A DNA stretch of 64,000 nt, from contig JAWXBR010000041.1 in the NCBI GenBank assembly GCA_034440235.1, forward strand, positions 62,001 to 126,000, given 5' to 3'. Below the pieces are notes generated by a model. The model ran no database searches, was not told where the DNA came from, and was given only the letters and a program-made list of their open reading frames with translations. The position numbers were made by a program, and so were the translations under genes. The DNA comes from JAWXBR01 sp034440235. GTDB lineage: Bacteria > Bacteroidota > Ignavibacteria > Kapaibacteriales > Kapaibacteriaceae. Numbering within the stretch: the stretch's first letter is position 1; the number at the start of each line of letters is the position of its first letter. This document shows, in pieces, positions 16,070 through 25,018 of the stretch.

Positions 16070-17869
16070 CTAAGGAATAGGAGACCGCCACATATCGCCA
16101 CGATCTGTAAACACATAGTAGAAACCGTTATAAAAAAATTGAGAAACGGCTGCATTAGCGTCCGCGAATTTGTGACTCTGCCAAGTTTCACCGAGGTCTG
16201 AAGAAGCGTAGACCGCAGGTGCTCCAGTAGCAAACAGAAGTCCATCGTGCAGCAGAATGGTTGTGAAGTGCTTCATCATGCCGGGAGTAAAGCCGGGCTC
16301 TAGTTGCTTAAAGCCTTGTGCAGGAGTATACATATAGGTGGCTTGTGTGGATGTTACAAAAAGGATATCACCGACACCAGTAGACCACAAGACATCATGT
16401 TGCTGAAAGGGTGCATCTACGAGCAGCCAGGTTTTGCCTCTGTCATCCGACCGATACAGTCCTTTGACAGTACTGATGTACACGCTGTTGGCTACCGTGT
16501 TCATTCTATTAATCGTTGGCAAAGTGTCTCTGCTCTGCGTCCATGTTTTGCCCTCATCATCACTCCAAAACACTTTGCCACCAGAGAGACCTGCAAGAAT
16601 TCTAGTGCCTATGGCAGTTGCATTGTATTCATAAGTAGGGGGAAGAGTGCGTGAAATCCATTCTGGACGCCCTGTGCCCGATTTCATTCGCCAAATGCCT
16701 GCACGAAGCGAAACCACCAATACTTCTTCGAGCCATGGTTCGAGCTGAGTGAAGATTGTCTGTTCGTACGCATCATGGATTGGAAATAATTGGGCGTCTG
16801 CAACACGTCCTGTGTGAACTCCCTCTTCGCGCGTAGCTACGAAAACCATACCGTTTACACATTTCAAATCAGAAACGTCGAACGTGCCGCGAATCCAGTT
16901 AGGGTTTAGGGCGTGCCATTGTGGTGAAGTCATACTAACTACGTAACAACGGCCTGCGCCCTTGCTCGTGCCGATAACAAGACTGTCGCCTGACAAAGCG
17001 AGTGCAGATATGTTCTCGATTTCGGCTGGACCAGCAAAGACGAAGGATGATTGGCCAGACTCCAGATTGAGCTTTCTGAGCCCCATCGACCGGCCCCCTA
17101 ACAACAGCTCGTTATGCAATGCAATACACGCTGTCCAGCCAATAAAAGGAAGAGGCCATGTATGCAACGAGTCTGCATCGTCATCGAAAACGCGGACAAC
17201 GGAATCGAGCACCAGAGCAAGGAAATCATCGACTTGCACAAGCGCGGCGCGCTCAATCTGTCCGACGTTAGCTTTAACAATGGGTCCGTCGCCTTCGTCA
17301 ACTATCAACGATCCGTTCTCACAAATGAACCAAGGGTTATCGTCGAATTCGGCAACATCAAGGCACCGAGATGGTAATGTCACGGGCGACCAAGTCGAGT
17401 CTTTGTCCCGTCTCGAGAAACACACACCGCTGTCATTAATTGCTATGTAGCCCTTTTCTGCACGAATTAGCGATCTGACTCTGCGTAAGCCGGGTTCCTT
17501 TCCAAAGTTTTCCCAGTACAACCCTAGATCGGTGCTACGGTATAATCCACCAGTTGCAGTCCCAACTACGATTTGTTTGTCATCTACTACAATTGTTGTA
17601 ACATTTTTATGCTTTAAAGAGGCTAGCACCGGTTGCCATGTTCTGCCCGAATCGATAGAGCGGACAAATTCACGGTTTGCACCTAAAAGTAGCACGTCAT
17701 CGAGCTGTCTTACGACATTAATGCCTAGAGGAAGTCGAGCTCCAAACCGCTCGAATCGAAAGAAACCTTTTATGTCTGGCTGGGTTATTGCTTGCGCTTG
17801 AAGAAAATCAGGCGAAGTGAATAGTCCCAAGCACACCACAGTTAGCGTCAATATGCCCCGTTTTGTCAC
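16070..17869 (-). CDS. Secreted BNR/Asp-box beta-propeller protein
   Basis: The 599-residue protein has a signal peptide (ILTLTVVCLGLFTSPDFLQAQ) and at least five Asp-box motifs (S-x-D-x-G-x-x-W: SIDSGRTW, STDLGLYW, SDDEGKTW, SDDRGKTW, SSDLGETW), as in sialidase, sortilin and Ycf48-like propellers. No sialidase catalytic arginines were recognised, so it is more likely a binding or scaffold protein than a hydrolase. The start is a GTG at 17869, or a TTG slightly inside. Either way it lies at or across the start of the divergent gene at 17853. It sits upstream of the TonB receptor with a 2-nt gap. Confidence 0.72.
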   Translation of the reverse strand: MTKRGILTLTVVCLGLFTSPDFLQAQAITQPDIKGFFRFERFGARLPLGINVVRQLDDVLLLGANREFVRSIDSGRTWQPVLASLKHKNVTTIVVDDKQIVVGTATGGLYRSTDLGLYWENFGKEPGLRRVRSLIRAEKGYIAINDSGVCFSRRDKDSTWSPVTLPSRCLDVAEFDDNPWFICENGSLIVDEGDGPIVKANVGQIERAALVQVDDFLALVLDSVVRVFDDDADSLHTWPLPFIGWTACIALHNELLLGGRSMGLRKLNLESGQSSFVFAGPAEIENISALALSGDSLVIGTSKGAGRCYVVSMTSPQWHALNPNWIRGTFDVSDLKCVNGMVFVATREEGVHTGRVADAQLFPIHDAYEQTIFTQLEPWLEEVLVVSLRAGIWRMKSGTGRPEWISRTLPPTYEYNATAIGTRILAGLSGGKVFWSDDEGKTWTQSRDTLPTINRMNTVANSVYISTVKGLYRSDDRGKTWLLVDAPFQQHDVLWSTGVGDILFVTSTQATYMYTPAQGFKQLEPGFTPGMMKHFTTILLHDGLLFATGAPAVYASSDLGETWQSHKFADANAAVSQFFYNGFYYVFTDRGDMWRSPIP

Positions 17870-20800
17870 TCTTTACTTTCTAAGCATGGTGTTTGCGATT
17901 GGCTTCATGCCTGCGCAGCAAGCAATAACTCCTGTCAAATTCACAACCTTTCGACACCCTGCACCAGGTTACTTTGTATTCGCACCTAATTCTCCCGACT
18001 CGTTCGCATTAACTGACCATTCTGGTAGAAATATCTTGGCGGTTCGTTCTCAGAATGTCGCTAACGTTCAATTTACGGACTCGACAATAACCCATTTTGT
18101 AAGTAGCCCACGCGCCTTTCTCCGTCGAAACGGCGTCATGCAGGTCGTCGATACGCTTCGTTTAGAAGGCGACTACATCTTGGATTACCATGAAGGGCGT
18201 ATGCTTTCGAATGGAAACTACGTGGTCCTTGGTTTAGAGTCACGCACAATCAACATGTCGGCTTTGGTTCCGGGCGGTAGCAGTGCCGCACGTGTTCAAG
18301 GCGCCGTAATACAAGAACGAACTCTTGGGGGCCAGACAGTATTCGAATGGAAGTCGCTAGACCACATTCCCGTAACAGATGCCACCGAAGACATTGAGCT
18401 GTTTCAGCCAACGATAGACTACATCCATGTAAATGCGATTGCAGAAGATACAGATGGGAATTTTCTTGTGTCCTGTCGACACCTCGACGAGATTATCAAG
18501 GTACACCGCACAACTGGTAGTGTCTTGTGGCGCTGGGGAGGGTCGAAGTCGAAGGGCAACCAGTTCACATTCCTAAATGACAACAGTGGCGGGTTCATAG
18601 GATTCTCACATCAACACGACGTGAGTCGCACGGAAAATGGTCGGATTTTGATGCTGGATAATGGCAACCTCAAGCCTACTCCGTTTTCGCGCGCAGCGGA
18701 ATATGAAATAAATGAATCCTTAAAGACAGCAAAACTCACGTGGTCGTTTAGACCAACACCCGACATCTATGCAAAGGGAATGGGTAGTGTTCAAGAGCTT
18801 GAAAATGGAAACATCGTTATCGGATGGGGTAGTGAGTCAGAGAAAGTTCTCGCTCACGAAGTAAGTCGAGATGGCATAATTCAGGCGGAAATACACTCGA
18901 ATGGCGGAGCCATCCTTGCTTACCGCGTAAGGAAGCTCGTGTTCGCCATGTCGGGAGCCGAACGTGTGATTAACTCAACTGGCACGTACACCTTTACACA
19001 TGGCGACAGCAACACGCGTGTTAGTGTTCTCATAACACGAGCCGATGCACCGACCTCGGTCATAACCGAATGTCATTCTGTTGCACCACATGCCATTGCC
19101 TTTGTTACGACAACTCCATGTGTACCGCTACCTATGCGTTGGGTAATTCGCGTAAAAGACACGTCGAAAATTGCAGGTTCGACGAAGTTTGCTCTCGGCA
19201 ACCTACCTATGGTTATCGTTCCTTCTCAAGTGAAACTCTATCATAGGCCAAAAGAGGGAATCGGGAAGTTTTCAGAGGTTGCAACTACGTATGATGCGAT
19301 TGCCTTCGTTCTTGTCACGGCCTTTGTCCGTCCAGGCGAATATCTTCTTGCCTACCCAATGTGTTACGACCCTGTGCCAACATCACCTGGCGAAGGCACA
19401 ACACAGATTTCTCTTGCACCCACTCTTAGATGGTCAGAAGGTTTGCAAACGGCGGGCTACGATGTCGAACTTTATGGGGCATCCGGTTCAACTCCCTTAT
19501 TCTCATTCCGGACGTTTCGGCTTGATACTGTTGTTACCGGACTCGTAGCCGGTGACCTATACACATGGCGGGTTCGTGCACGCAGGCCAAATGCTGGTCC
19601 TTGGTCTGCGATGTATTCGTTCCGAACGCGACTTGGAACTCCCAAAGGAACCTGGCCTACGTCACTCCCCGATTCCCTTGCAGTAGAGCTACGGCCCATC
19701 TTCATATGGAACGCAGTGTCGAATGCTACAAGGTACCGCCTGCAGATATTTGCTCTTGGTACAGCTACGCCGATGATCGACACAGTTGTCACATCACCAA
19801 TGTTTCAGTGGCTGAAGCCATTTGCGCATCATACATGGTATAGCTGGCAGGTCCGTGCGCAACTCGATACGCAATCTAGTGCGTGGTCAAAACAAGTTCA
19901 GTTCGTAACGCCTCCTGCTCCTCCAGTTTTGGTCAGCCCCATTCCGGAAGAACTTGAGGTCGACACTGAAAATACTGAAGCTACATGGTTGGCAGTTGCC
20001 GGCGGCATTCTTTACGACATTCGCCTCTTCAAAGACGTACTGCCCGATGCTATCCATCTGGACACAGTTGCTGCACTCCAAGCCACGTTCCCGAGTCTAG
20101 CGCCCGTAACTCGATATTACTGGCAGGTTCGAACATTGAGCCGGTACGGTGCGAGTGAATGGACGCCAAGGCGTTGGTTCCTTACTCGTGGTGCCGATGA
20201 CCTACCTGCACCTGTGCTTTTAAGCCCAGTTGGGGCAAAAGATGTCGACGCTGTCAATACAGACCTAACATGGTCTCCTGTCGAAGGCGCGACGTTTTAT
20301 CACGTCGAACTGACCTCAAAGTCAAACTTTACGAATCCAGACTTTGAGTGGTTCGACGTCAATGGCACCACCAAACTTGTCTCTAAACTTCAGTCCGGAC
20401 GGGTCTACAGGTGGCGTGTAATGGGCCTAAGTGACGTGGCATCTGGCCACTGGTCGACTCCAGGGCTATTTACAACCCGGCCCGGACCTGGCGATTTGCT
20501 TCGCCCGCTAACACCTATAGACGGAAGCACTGACGTGCCAACCCAAGGTTTTGCAAGTTTTGTTACAGATCCAAGCTTTACGCTCTATCGAGCCGAGTTT
20601 TCACCAGAGCCAGACTTTTCGCACATTGCATATTCGATTGAAGGCTCTGTGTCACCGTTACCATACTCTCTTTTCGAGGCCACCTATTACTGGTGGCGCG
20701 TCGTCGGCTTGCGGAATGGTCTTGCAATTGACACTGGTTTGACCGCTGCCTTCTTAACCCAATTCACCTCTACTTCGGTTGTTAATTCCCAAACTCATGG

Positions 20801-21041
20801 CTCGCCGACCATCACGATAGATGGAGGCAATCTCGAGGTAAGGGGCGAAGTAGGGGGCTCATCTATCCAGATATTCGACGTCATGGGTCGACTGGTTCTA
20901 ACCTCGATTGTAGCTGCTGGTAACGATTTCTGGCAACAATCGCTAACAGGTCTAGCCTCATCGCCCCATATCGTGATTATCACGATTCCCAATGGAACGA
21001 TCAAAAGAGCAACTTTTTTTGTTTCTACCAGCCGCTTGTAA
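17853..21041 (+). CDS. Secreted arylsulfotransferase-like protein with FN3-like repeats and T9SS sorting domain
   Basis: The start is ATG 17853 (MPRFVTLYFLSMVFAIGFMPAQQ signal peptide); a GTG further up is less suitable. Residues about 100-380 form a propeller of the arylsulfotransferase (ASST) family: HEGRMLSNGNYVVLG, DHIPVTDATEDI, DYIHVNAIAEDTDGNFLVSCR, VLWRWGG and SHQHDVSRTENGRILMLDNGN, with conserved histidines. The middle holds four or five fibronectin-III-like units (YYWQVRTLS, YRWRVMGLS, PVLLSPVGAKDVD). The last 80 residues (SIQIFDVMGRLVLTS) are a T9SS type A sorting domain. ASST enzymes move sulfate between phenols without PAPS; activity here is unproved. A paralogue lies at 32916-35684. 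Confidence 0.85.
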   Translation: MPRFVTLYFLSMVFAIGFMPAQQAITPVKFTTFRHPAPGYFVFAPNSPDSFALTDHSGRNILAVRSQNVANVQFTDSTITHFVSSPRAFLRRNGVMQVVDTLRLEGDYILDYHEGRMLSNGNYVVLGLESRTINMSALVPGGSSAARVQGAVIQERTLGGQTVFEWKSLDHIPVTDATEDIELFQPTIDYIHVNAIAEDTDGNFLVSCRHLDEIIKVHRTTGSVLWRWGGSKSKGNQFTFLNDNSGGFIGFSHQHDVSRTENGRILMLDNGNLKPTPFSRAAEYEINESLKTAKLTWSFRPTPDIYAKGMGSVQELENGNIVIGWGSESEKVLAHEVSRDGIIQAEIHSNGGAILAYRVRKLVFAMSGAERVINSTGTYTFTHGDSNTRVSVLITRADAPTSVITECHSVAPHAIAFVTTTPCVPLPMRWVIRVKDTSKIAGSTKFALGNLPMVIVPSQVKLYHRPKEGIGKFSEVATTYDAIAFVLVTAFVRPGEYLLAYPMCYDPVPTSPGEGTTQISLAPTLRWSEGLQTAGYDVELYGASGSTPLFSFRTFRLDTVVTGLVAGDLYTWRVRARRPNAGPWSAMYSFRTRLGTPKGTWPTSLPDSLAVELRPIFIWNAVSNATRYRLQIFALGTATPMIDTVVTSPMFQWLKPFAHHTWYSWQVRAQLDTQSSAWSKQVQFVTPPAPPVLVSPIPEELEVDTENTEATWLAVAGGILYDIRLFKDVLPDAIHLDTVAALQATFPSLAPVTRYYWQVRTLSRYGASEWTPRRWFLTRGADDLPAPVLLSPVGAKDVDAVNTDLTWSPVEGATFYHVELTSKSNFTNPDFEWFDVNGTTKLVSKLQSGRVYRWRVMGLSDVASGHWSTPGLFTTRPGPGDLLRPLTPIDGSTDVPTQGFASFVTDPSFTLYRAEFSPEPDFSHIAYSIEGSVSPLPYSLFEATYYWWRVVGLRNGLAIDTGLTAAFLTQFTSTSVVNSQTHGSPTITIDGGNLEVRGEVGGSSIQIFDVMGRLVLTSIVAAGNDFWQQSLTGLASSPHIVIITIPNGTIKRATFFVSTSRL
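20837..20859 (+). repeat. Dispersed G-rich dyad repeat, copy in the first ASST-like gene
   Basis: GGTAAGGGGCGAAG is followed by TAGGGGGCT. The first 14 bases are identical to the dut and mnmG copies and the second half-site is shifted by two bases. It encodes VRGEVGGS in the sorting domain. Confidence 0.65.
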
Positions 21042-21066
21042 CCATTTGAATACTATTTTGCCGAGC

Positions 21067-21090
21067 ATCGCCCCCATAACAAGGGGTGAT
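21067..21090 (+). terminator. Possible terminator after the ASST-like gene
   Basis: ATCGCCCC and GGGGTGAT can form an 8-bp stem (one G-U pair) with an 8-nt loop, 26 nt after the stop. Only a weak T stretch follows, so confidence is low. Confidence 0.35.
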
Positions 21091-21156
21091 CTTACCATTT
21101 AGTCTAGTCCGAAAGCAAAAATTTTGAGATTTTCCTACACGTTTCACGAGGCAACA

Positions 21157-23820
21157 ATGAAGGATTTCGCCGCTTTCCTTCGGCCAATCTCTACCCACAT
21201 GAATAAGATGCTTGCTGCCGCAGCATTACTTGTTCTTATGTCGGTTAGCACTAGTGCTCAAAACATTGGTTGGGGCTATTACTTTTACATGTCCTCGCCT
21301 AGCACAGGTAGTGTTTATACACGAGGCGTAAACAGTGTTAGCATCCAGTGGAGGTACGACTACTGTCCGTGTTACATCAGCAAAACCGTTTCGCTCGACT
21401 GGTCTTCGAACGGTGGAGCAAGCTGGACCAACATAACGTCTGGTCTTTACGGTGGCACGACGTCGTATACCTGGAATATCCCCACAACTCAGACGGCATC
21501 GACTAATTATCGAATTAAGGTGTACGAAGACAACAGTGCGAGCTGGGGAACAAACTGGTTTAACGAACCTGCAATCTCTGGTCAGTTTACAATCCTTAGG
21601 GGATGTGCAACTCCGATTATCTCTTCGAGTCCACTGCCAGCAACCGTGTGTGCTAATACAAGCCAGACGTTTACCGTTGCCAGTGATATGACAGACGGAA
21701 CATATCAGTGGAAGCAAAATGGAAATGTTGTTGCCACGACAAGTGTGCCTAGCTACACAATAAATCCCGTTAGTACTTCGCATGCGGGTGTTTACACTGT
21801 CACTCTCATCGAAAACTGTAATCCTACAAAGAATTCCACATCGGGTTCAGCAAATTTTGTTGTGAATGTTGCTCCGTCAATAACACAACATCCACAACCT
21901 ATCGTGGTTATTTGTCAATCCGGACGTGACACACTGAAGGCTCGAGGAATTGGTGTTGGCAGAACCTTCCAATGGCGCAAAGACGGGGTGAACATTCCAT
22001 TTGCAACAGATTCCAACTACGTAGTAGACAACGCGCAGTTAACCTCAGAAGGTTCGTATACACTTGTCATAACGGGAACATGTGCTCCACCTGCTATTAG
22101 CAATCCATCAGTCGTTAGCGTTGTTGTACGTCCTGCCATCACAACCGAACCAACAAGTCTGGCGCTGTGTCCTGGTTCAAGCGGACAGCTGAGTGTTGTT
22201 GCATCGGGCAATAGTCTATCGTACCAGTGGTACAGAAACAACGTTGCTGTTGCTGGTACTGGCAGCACACTTCCGTTTACGAACTACGCTGTCACTCAAG
22301 ACGGTCAGTACTATGTGATTGTAACATCCAACGTACCCAACCCTAATAACTGCGCGGTTACCGTCAAATCTGCAATCGTAACGGTAACAGGTTATCGTCC
22401 GCCAACAGTCGTTACTCAGCCAACAGCAGTTGAAGGTTGTGTCGGTAAATCGGTGTCGCTCACAAGTGAGTTTCAAGGATTCGGTCTTACCTATTCTTGG
22501 ACTCGTAACGGTGCCACCATTCCGAATAGCGCATCAAACTCTCTGTTGCTCAGCAACCTGACAACGTCTAATTCAGGCGATTACGTAGTAACTGCAACAG
22601 GTACATGTGGTTTGTCAGTATCAAGTACCCCAGTACGTGTGAACGTTGTGAAAACGCCAACGTTCTCGACACAACCTGTAAGCAAGGACGTTAATGTAGG
22701 CCAGCCTCTAACCCTAACATTAGCTGCATCCGACGCGAGTATCATTAAGTGGTACAAGGATGGTAAGCTGGTTGTAGGTCAAACAGGCACAACACTTACA
22801 ATCCCTAGTGCTAGCCTTAGCGATGCCGGTTACTACAATGCAACGGTAAGCAACGCATGTAGTGGAATCTCTTCTGCTTATGCAAGAGTTACCGTTACCG
22901 ACCCAACATCGCTCGTTCCACGCCTCACAATGAGTCAGGAAACAGCAGACCTCGGTCAAATTCCACTTGGCTACAACACAACCCAAACATTCTCGACTCT
23001 GATCCAAAACACTGGAACAGCGGTCATGACTGTTTCGGATGTCAGCATAACAGGTACTGGCTTCGCAATTGCCAATGCAACAGCAACGCCATTCACTCTC
23101 GCACCAGGTGCTACATCGTCAGTTTCAATTCGTGCTACTGCAGAGAACTTGAGCCCAATGACTGGCACACTTACAGTTACAACGGATGCGCCAGTACCGA
23201 CAGGCATGCTGAATCTTACAGCTACTCCTGTGCTTCGCTACACCGCAGCTGCTGACGTCAGCTATGGCGAGGTAATGCAGTCGACCACCAAAGACTCGTG
23301 TATCAAGATCGTAAATAGTTCGACAACCGACATTACGGTCGAAGACGCCACGATAAGTGGACCAAACGCTGGATTGTACTCTGTGACTTCTGCGATTCCG
23401 ATGACGATTACCGCTGGCGGAACTGGAGAAATCTGTGTAAGATTTTCACCAATTGCCGTTGGACAGAATTTGACAGCACAGTTGAACCTGACCTCTTCGA
23501 ACGGGGGCAATTCAACAATTACGCTGATAGGCGCATCCACGATCACTGGTGTCGACGATCTTGAAACCCGCTCAGGCGTTACTATCTATCCAAACCCTGC
23601 ACGTGATGAGGTTTCAATTCGTACTGCTAGCCCTGCAACGATTACAATCGTAAACGCTCGCGGTGCCAAGGTTGCAACTCTGTCTACAACCGCTGACCGC
23701 CTTGTTACATCGTGGAACACGAAGAGCTTCAACGGCACATCGGTTGCTGCTGGTACATACTCTGTACGAGTAGCTGGGCCACAAGGCACTGTAACCGTTC
23801 CTCTCGTAGTCGTCCGCTAA
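21157..23820 (+). CDS. Multi-Ig-domain secreted protein with T9SS sorting domain
   Basis: ATG 21157 is preceded by GAGG at 6 nt; a longer frame has only a TTG start. The signal peptide is MNKMLAAAALLVLMSVSTSA. An N-terminal GPI-anchored/Kre9-like sandwich (SPSTGSVYTRGVNSVSIQW...SNGGASWTNIT) follows. Then come about five Ig-like repeats with the (T)YQW.(K/R)(N/D)G...Y.V/SG.Y.V pattern and paired cysteines, and one or two HYDIN/ASPM-type sandwiches (DLGQIPLGYNTTQTFSTLIQNTG). The C-terminal T9SS type A domain is ITGVDDLETRSGVTIYPNP...SVRVAG. It is likely a surface adhesin or matrix protein. A strong terminator follows. Confidence 0.88.
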   Translation: MKDFAAFLRPISTHMNKMLAAAALLVLMSVSTSAQNIGWGYYFYMSSPSTGSVYTRGVNSVSIQWRYDYCPCYISKTVSLDWSSNGGASWTNITSGLYGGTTSYTWNIPTTQTASTNYRIKVYEDNSASWGTNWFNEPAISGQFTILRGCATPIISSSPLPATVCANTSQTFTVASDMTDGTYQWKQNGNVVATTSVPSYTINPVSTSHAGVYTVTLIENCNPTKNSTSGSANFVVNVAPSITQHPQPIVVICQSGRDTLKARGIGVGRTFQWRKDGVNIPFATDSNYVVDNAQLTSEGSYTLVITGTCAPPAISNPSVVSVVVRPAITTEPTSLALCPGSSGQLSVVASGNSLSYQWYRNNVAVAGTGSTLPFTNYAVTQDGQYYVIVTSNVPNPNNCAVTVKSAIVTVTGYRPPTVVTQPTAVEGCVGKSVSLTSEFQGFGLTYSWTRNGATIPNSASNSLLLSNLTTSNSGDYVVTATGTCGLSVSSTPVRVNVVKTPTFSTQPVSKDVNVGQPLTLTLAASDASIIKWYKDGKLVVGQTGTTLTIPSASLSDAGYYNATVSNACSGISSAYARVTVTDPTSLVPRLTMSQETADLGQIPLGYNTTQTFSTLIQNTGTAVMTVSDVSITGTGFAIANATATPFTLAPGATSSVSIRATAENLSPMTGTLTVTTDAPVPTGMLNLTATPVLRYTAAADVSYGEVMQSTTKDSCIKIVNSSTTDITVEDATISGPNAGLYSVTSAIPMTITAGGTGEICVRFSPIAVGQNLTAQLNLTSSNGGNSTITLIGASTITGVDDLETRSGVTIYPNPARDEVSIRTASPATITIVNARGAKVATLSTTADRLVTSWNTKSFNGTSVAAGTYSVRVAGPQGTVTVPLVVVR

Positions 23821-23842
23821 CAAACCCGTTCAAGTCTATTCC

Positions 23843-23880
23843 GAAGGGCGTATCCTCTCCAGGATGCGCCCTTCTTCTTT
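23843..23880 (+). terminator. Rho-independent terminator
   Basis: GAAGGGCGTATCCT (23843-23856) and AGGATGCGCCCTTC (23861-23874) form a 14-bp stem with one G-U pair and a CTCC loop, followed by TTCTTT. It lies 23 nt after the Ig-domain gene and just before ispD. This is the clearest terminator in the window. Confidence 0.88.
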
Positions 23881-23891
23881 ATCATTGCGTC

Positions 23892-24617
23892 ATGATCGAT
23901 CTTTCACAGCGTTGGGCCTTGATTATTCCAGCCGCGGGCAAGGGGCTCAGGTATGGGGCTGATGATTCACCTAAGCAATTTTTGAAGCTTGCAGGACGGT
24001 CGTTACTTGCTCATTCTGTGCTGACCGGACTTTCAGTGCCCAATCTCACAACCGTAGTCGTGGCAGTTTCTGAGGAAGCTCTGGCAACAACTGCCGAATT
24101 GCTGAAGCGTGAGTGCTCTGTAAGAGAGGATAGTTCGATAGACAAGCGTGTAGTTCTGATTCCCGGAGGCCAAAGCCGCCAGGAAAGTGTGAAGAGGTCG
24201 CTCTCTGCAATTGCGGACGGGACGGTCGACTATGTCTTTGTTCACGATTCTGTGCGGCCACTTGCATCGATCGAACTCTATGACCGCGTCGGACGCGCTG
24301 GTGTAACTTATGGCGCCGCCGTGCCTTGTATGCCACTTGTTGACACGATCAAGGAGGTACACGACGGCATTGTAGTGTCGACGCCTCAACGTGACCGCTA
24401 CAGGCGTATACAGACACCTCAAGGCTTCAGACTAGACATTCTTGCAGACGCACATGCGTACGCAACTACACATGGCTTTACGGGCACAGACGATGCCAGC
24501 CTGGTTGAAATGATGGGCATTCCGGTGCATTGTGTCGATGGCGAGGAAACAAACGTCAAGGTCACAACTCCTAGCGACTTACGGTTGTTAGATTGGTTGC
24601 TGACTTCGAATTCTTGA
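23892..24617 (+). CDS. ispD: 2-C-methyl-D-erythritol 4-phosphate cytidylyltransferase
   Basis: The open frame begins far upstream inside the previous gene, but the enzyme starts at ATG 23892 (MIDLSQRWALIIPAAGKGLRYG). It has the cytidylyltransferase loop PAAGKGLRYG...PKQFLKL, the VHDSVRPL segment (usually VHDAARP), DTIKEV and TPQGFRLDIL. IspD activates MEP with CTP in the non-mevalonate isoprenoid pathway. Its 241 residues match the family length. The codons for GKGLRYGAD contain a G-rich dyad (23939-23960). Confidence 0.93.
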   Translation: MIDLSQRWALIIPAAGKGLRYGADDSPKQFLKLAGRSLLAHSVLTGLSVPNLTTVVVAVSEEALATTAELLKRECSVREDSSIDKRVVLIPGGQSRQESVKRSLSAIADGTVDYVFVHDSVRPLASIELYDRVGRAGVTYGAAVPCMPLVDTIKEVHDGIVVSTPQRDRYRRIQTPQGFRLDILADAHAYATTHGFTGTDDASLVEMMGIPVHCVDGEETNVKVTTPSDLRLLDWLLTSNS

Positions 24618-24718
24618 AACAATCGTGCTCAATTCAGATCAGTTATTGCGACAACCTACCCGCGCACGTATCTTTGCGCCGCTTTGATCCGATGGTGATC
24701 CTTACTAGGAGTTAATGA

Positions 24719-24958
24719 ATGTTTTGGACACCTGAACTCGCTTCGTACCTTGAAGACGCACCCTGGCCTGCGTCCAAGGAAGAGTTAATTGATTATGCTA
24801 ACCGTACTGGTGCTCCAATGCAGGTTATCGATAATTTGGTGGAGCTCGATGACACCGAAGAAATCACGTACGATGGCATCGAAGACATTTGGCCTGAATA
24901 CGAGGCTTCGTCGGATGACATCTTTTTTAACGAAGACGATGACATAACCGACTATTGA
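24719..24958 (+). CDS. DUF2795 domain protein
   Basis: This acidic 79-residue protein begins MFWTPELASYLEDAPWPASKEELIDYA and ends FFNEDDD, a layout seen in small DUF2795 proteins conserved in Bacteroidota and Chlorobiota. TAGGAGTT just upstream (AGGAG at 24706-24710) is one of the strongest ribosome-binding sites in the window, suggesting high expression. The function is unknown. A G+C hairpin follows it before the Omp85 gene. Confidence 0.88.
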   Translation: MFWTPELASYLEDAPWPASKEELIDYANRTGAPMQVIDNLVELDDTEEITYDGIEDIWPEYEASSDDIFFNEDDDITDY

Positions 24959-24978
24959 CATACTCGTCAATATTGTCG

Positions 24979-25016
24979 TCGCCCGTCGCGCTCGTCGTGT
25001 CGGGCGATCGTTGTTT
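24979..25016 (+). terminator. Possible terminator after the DUF2795 gene
   Basis: TCGCCCG (24979-24985) and CGGGCGA (25001-25007) form a 7-bp stem with a 15-nt loop that can pair further inside, followed by TCGTTGTTTT. The T-rich tail runs into the Omp85 start codon at 25019, so it could also act as a leader structure. Confidence 0.55.
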
Positions 25017-25018
25017 TA

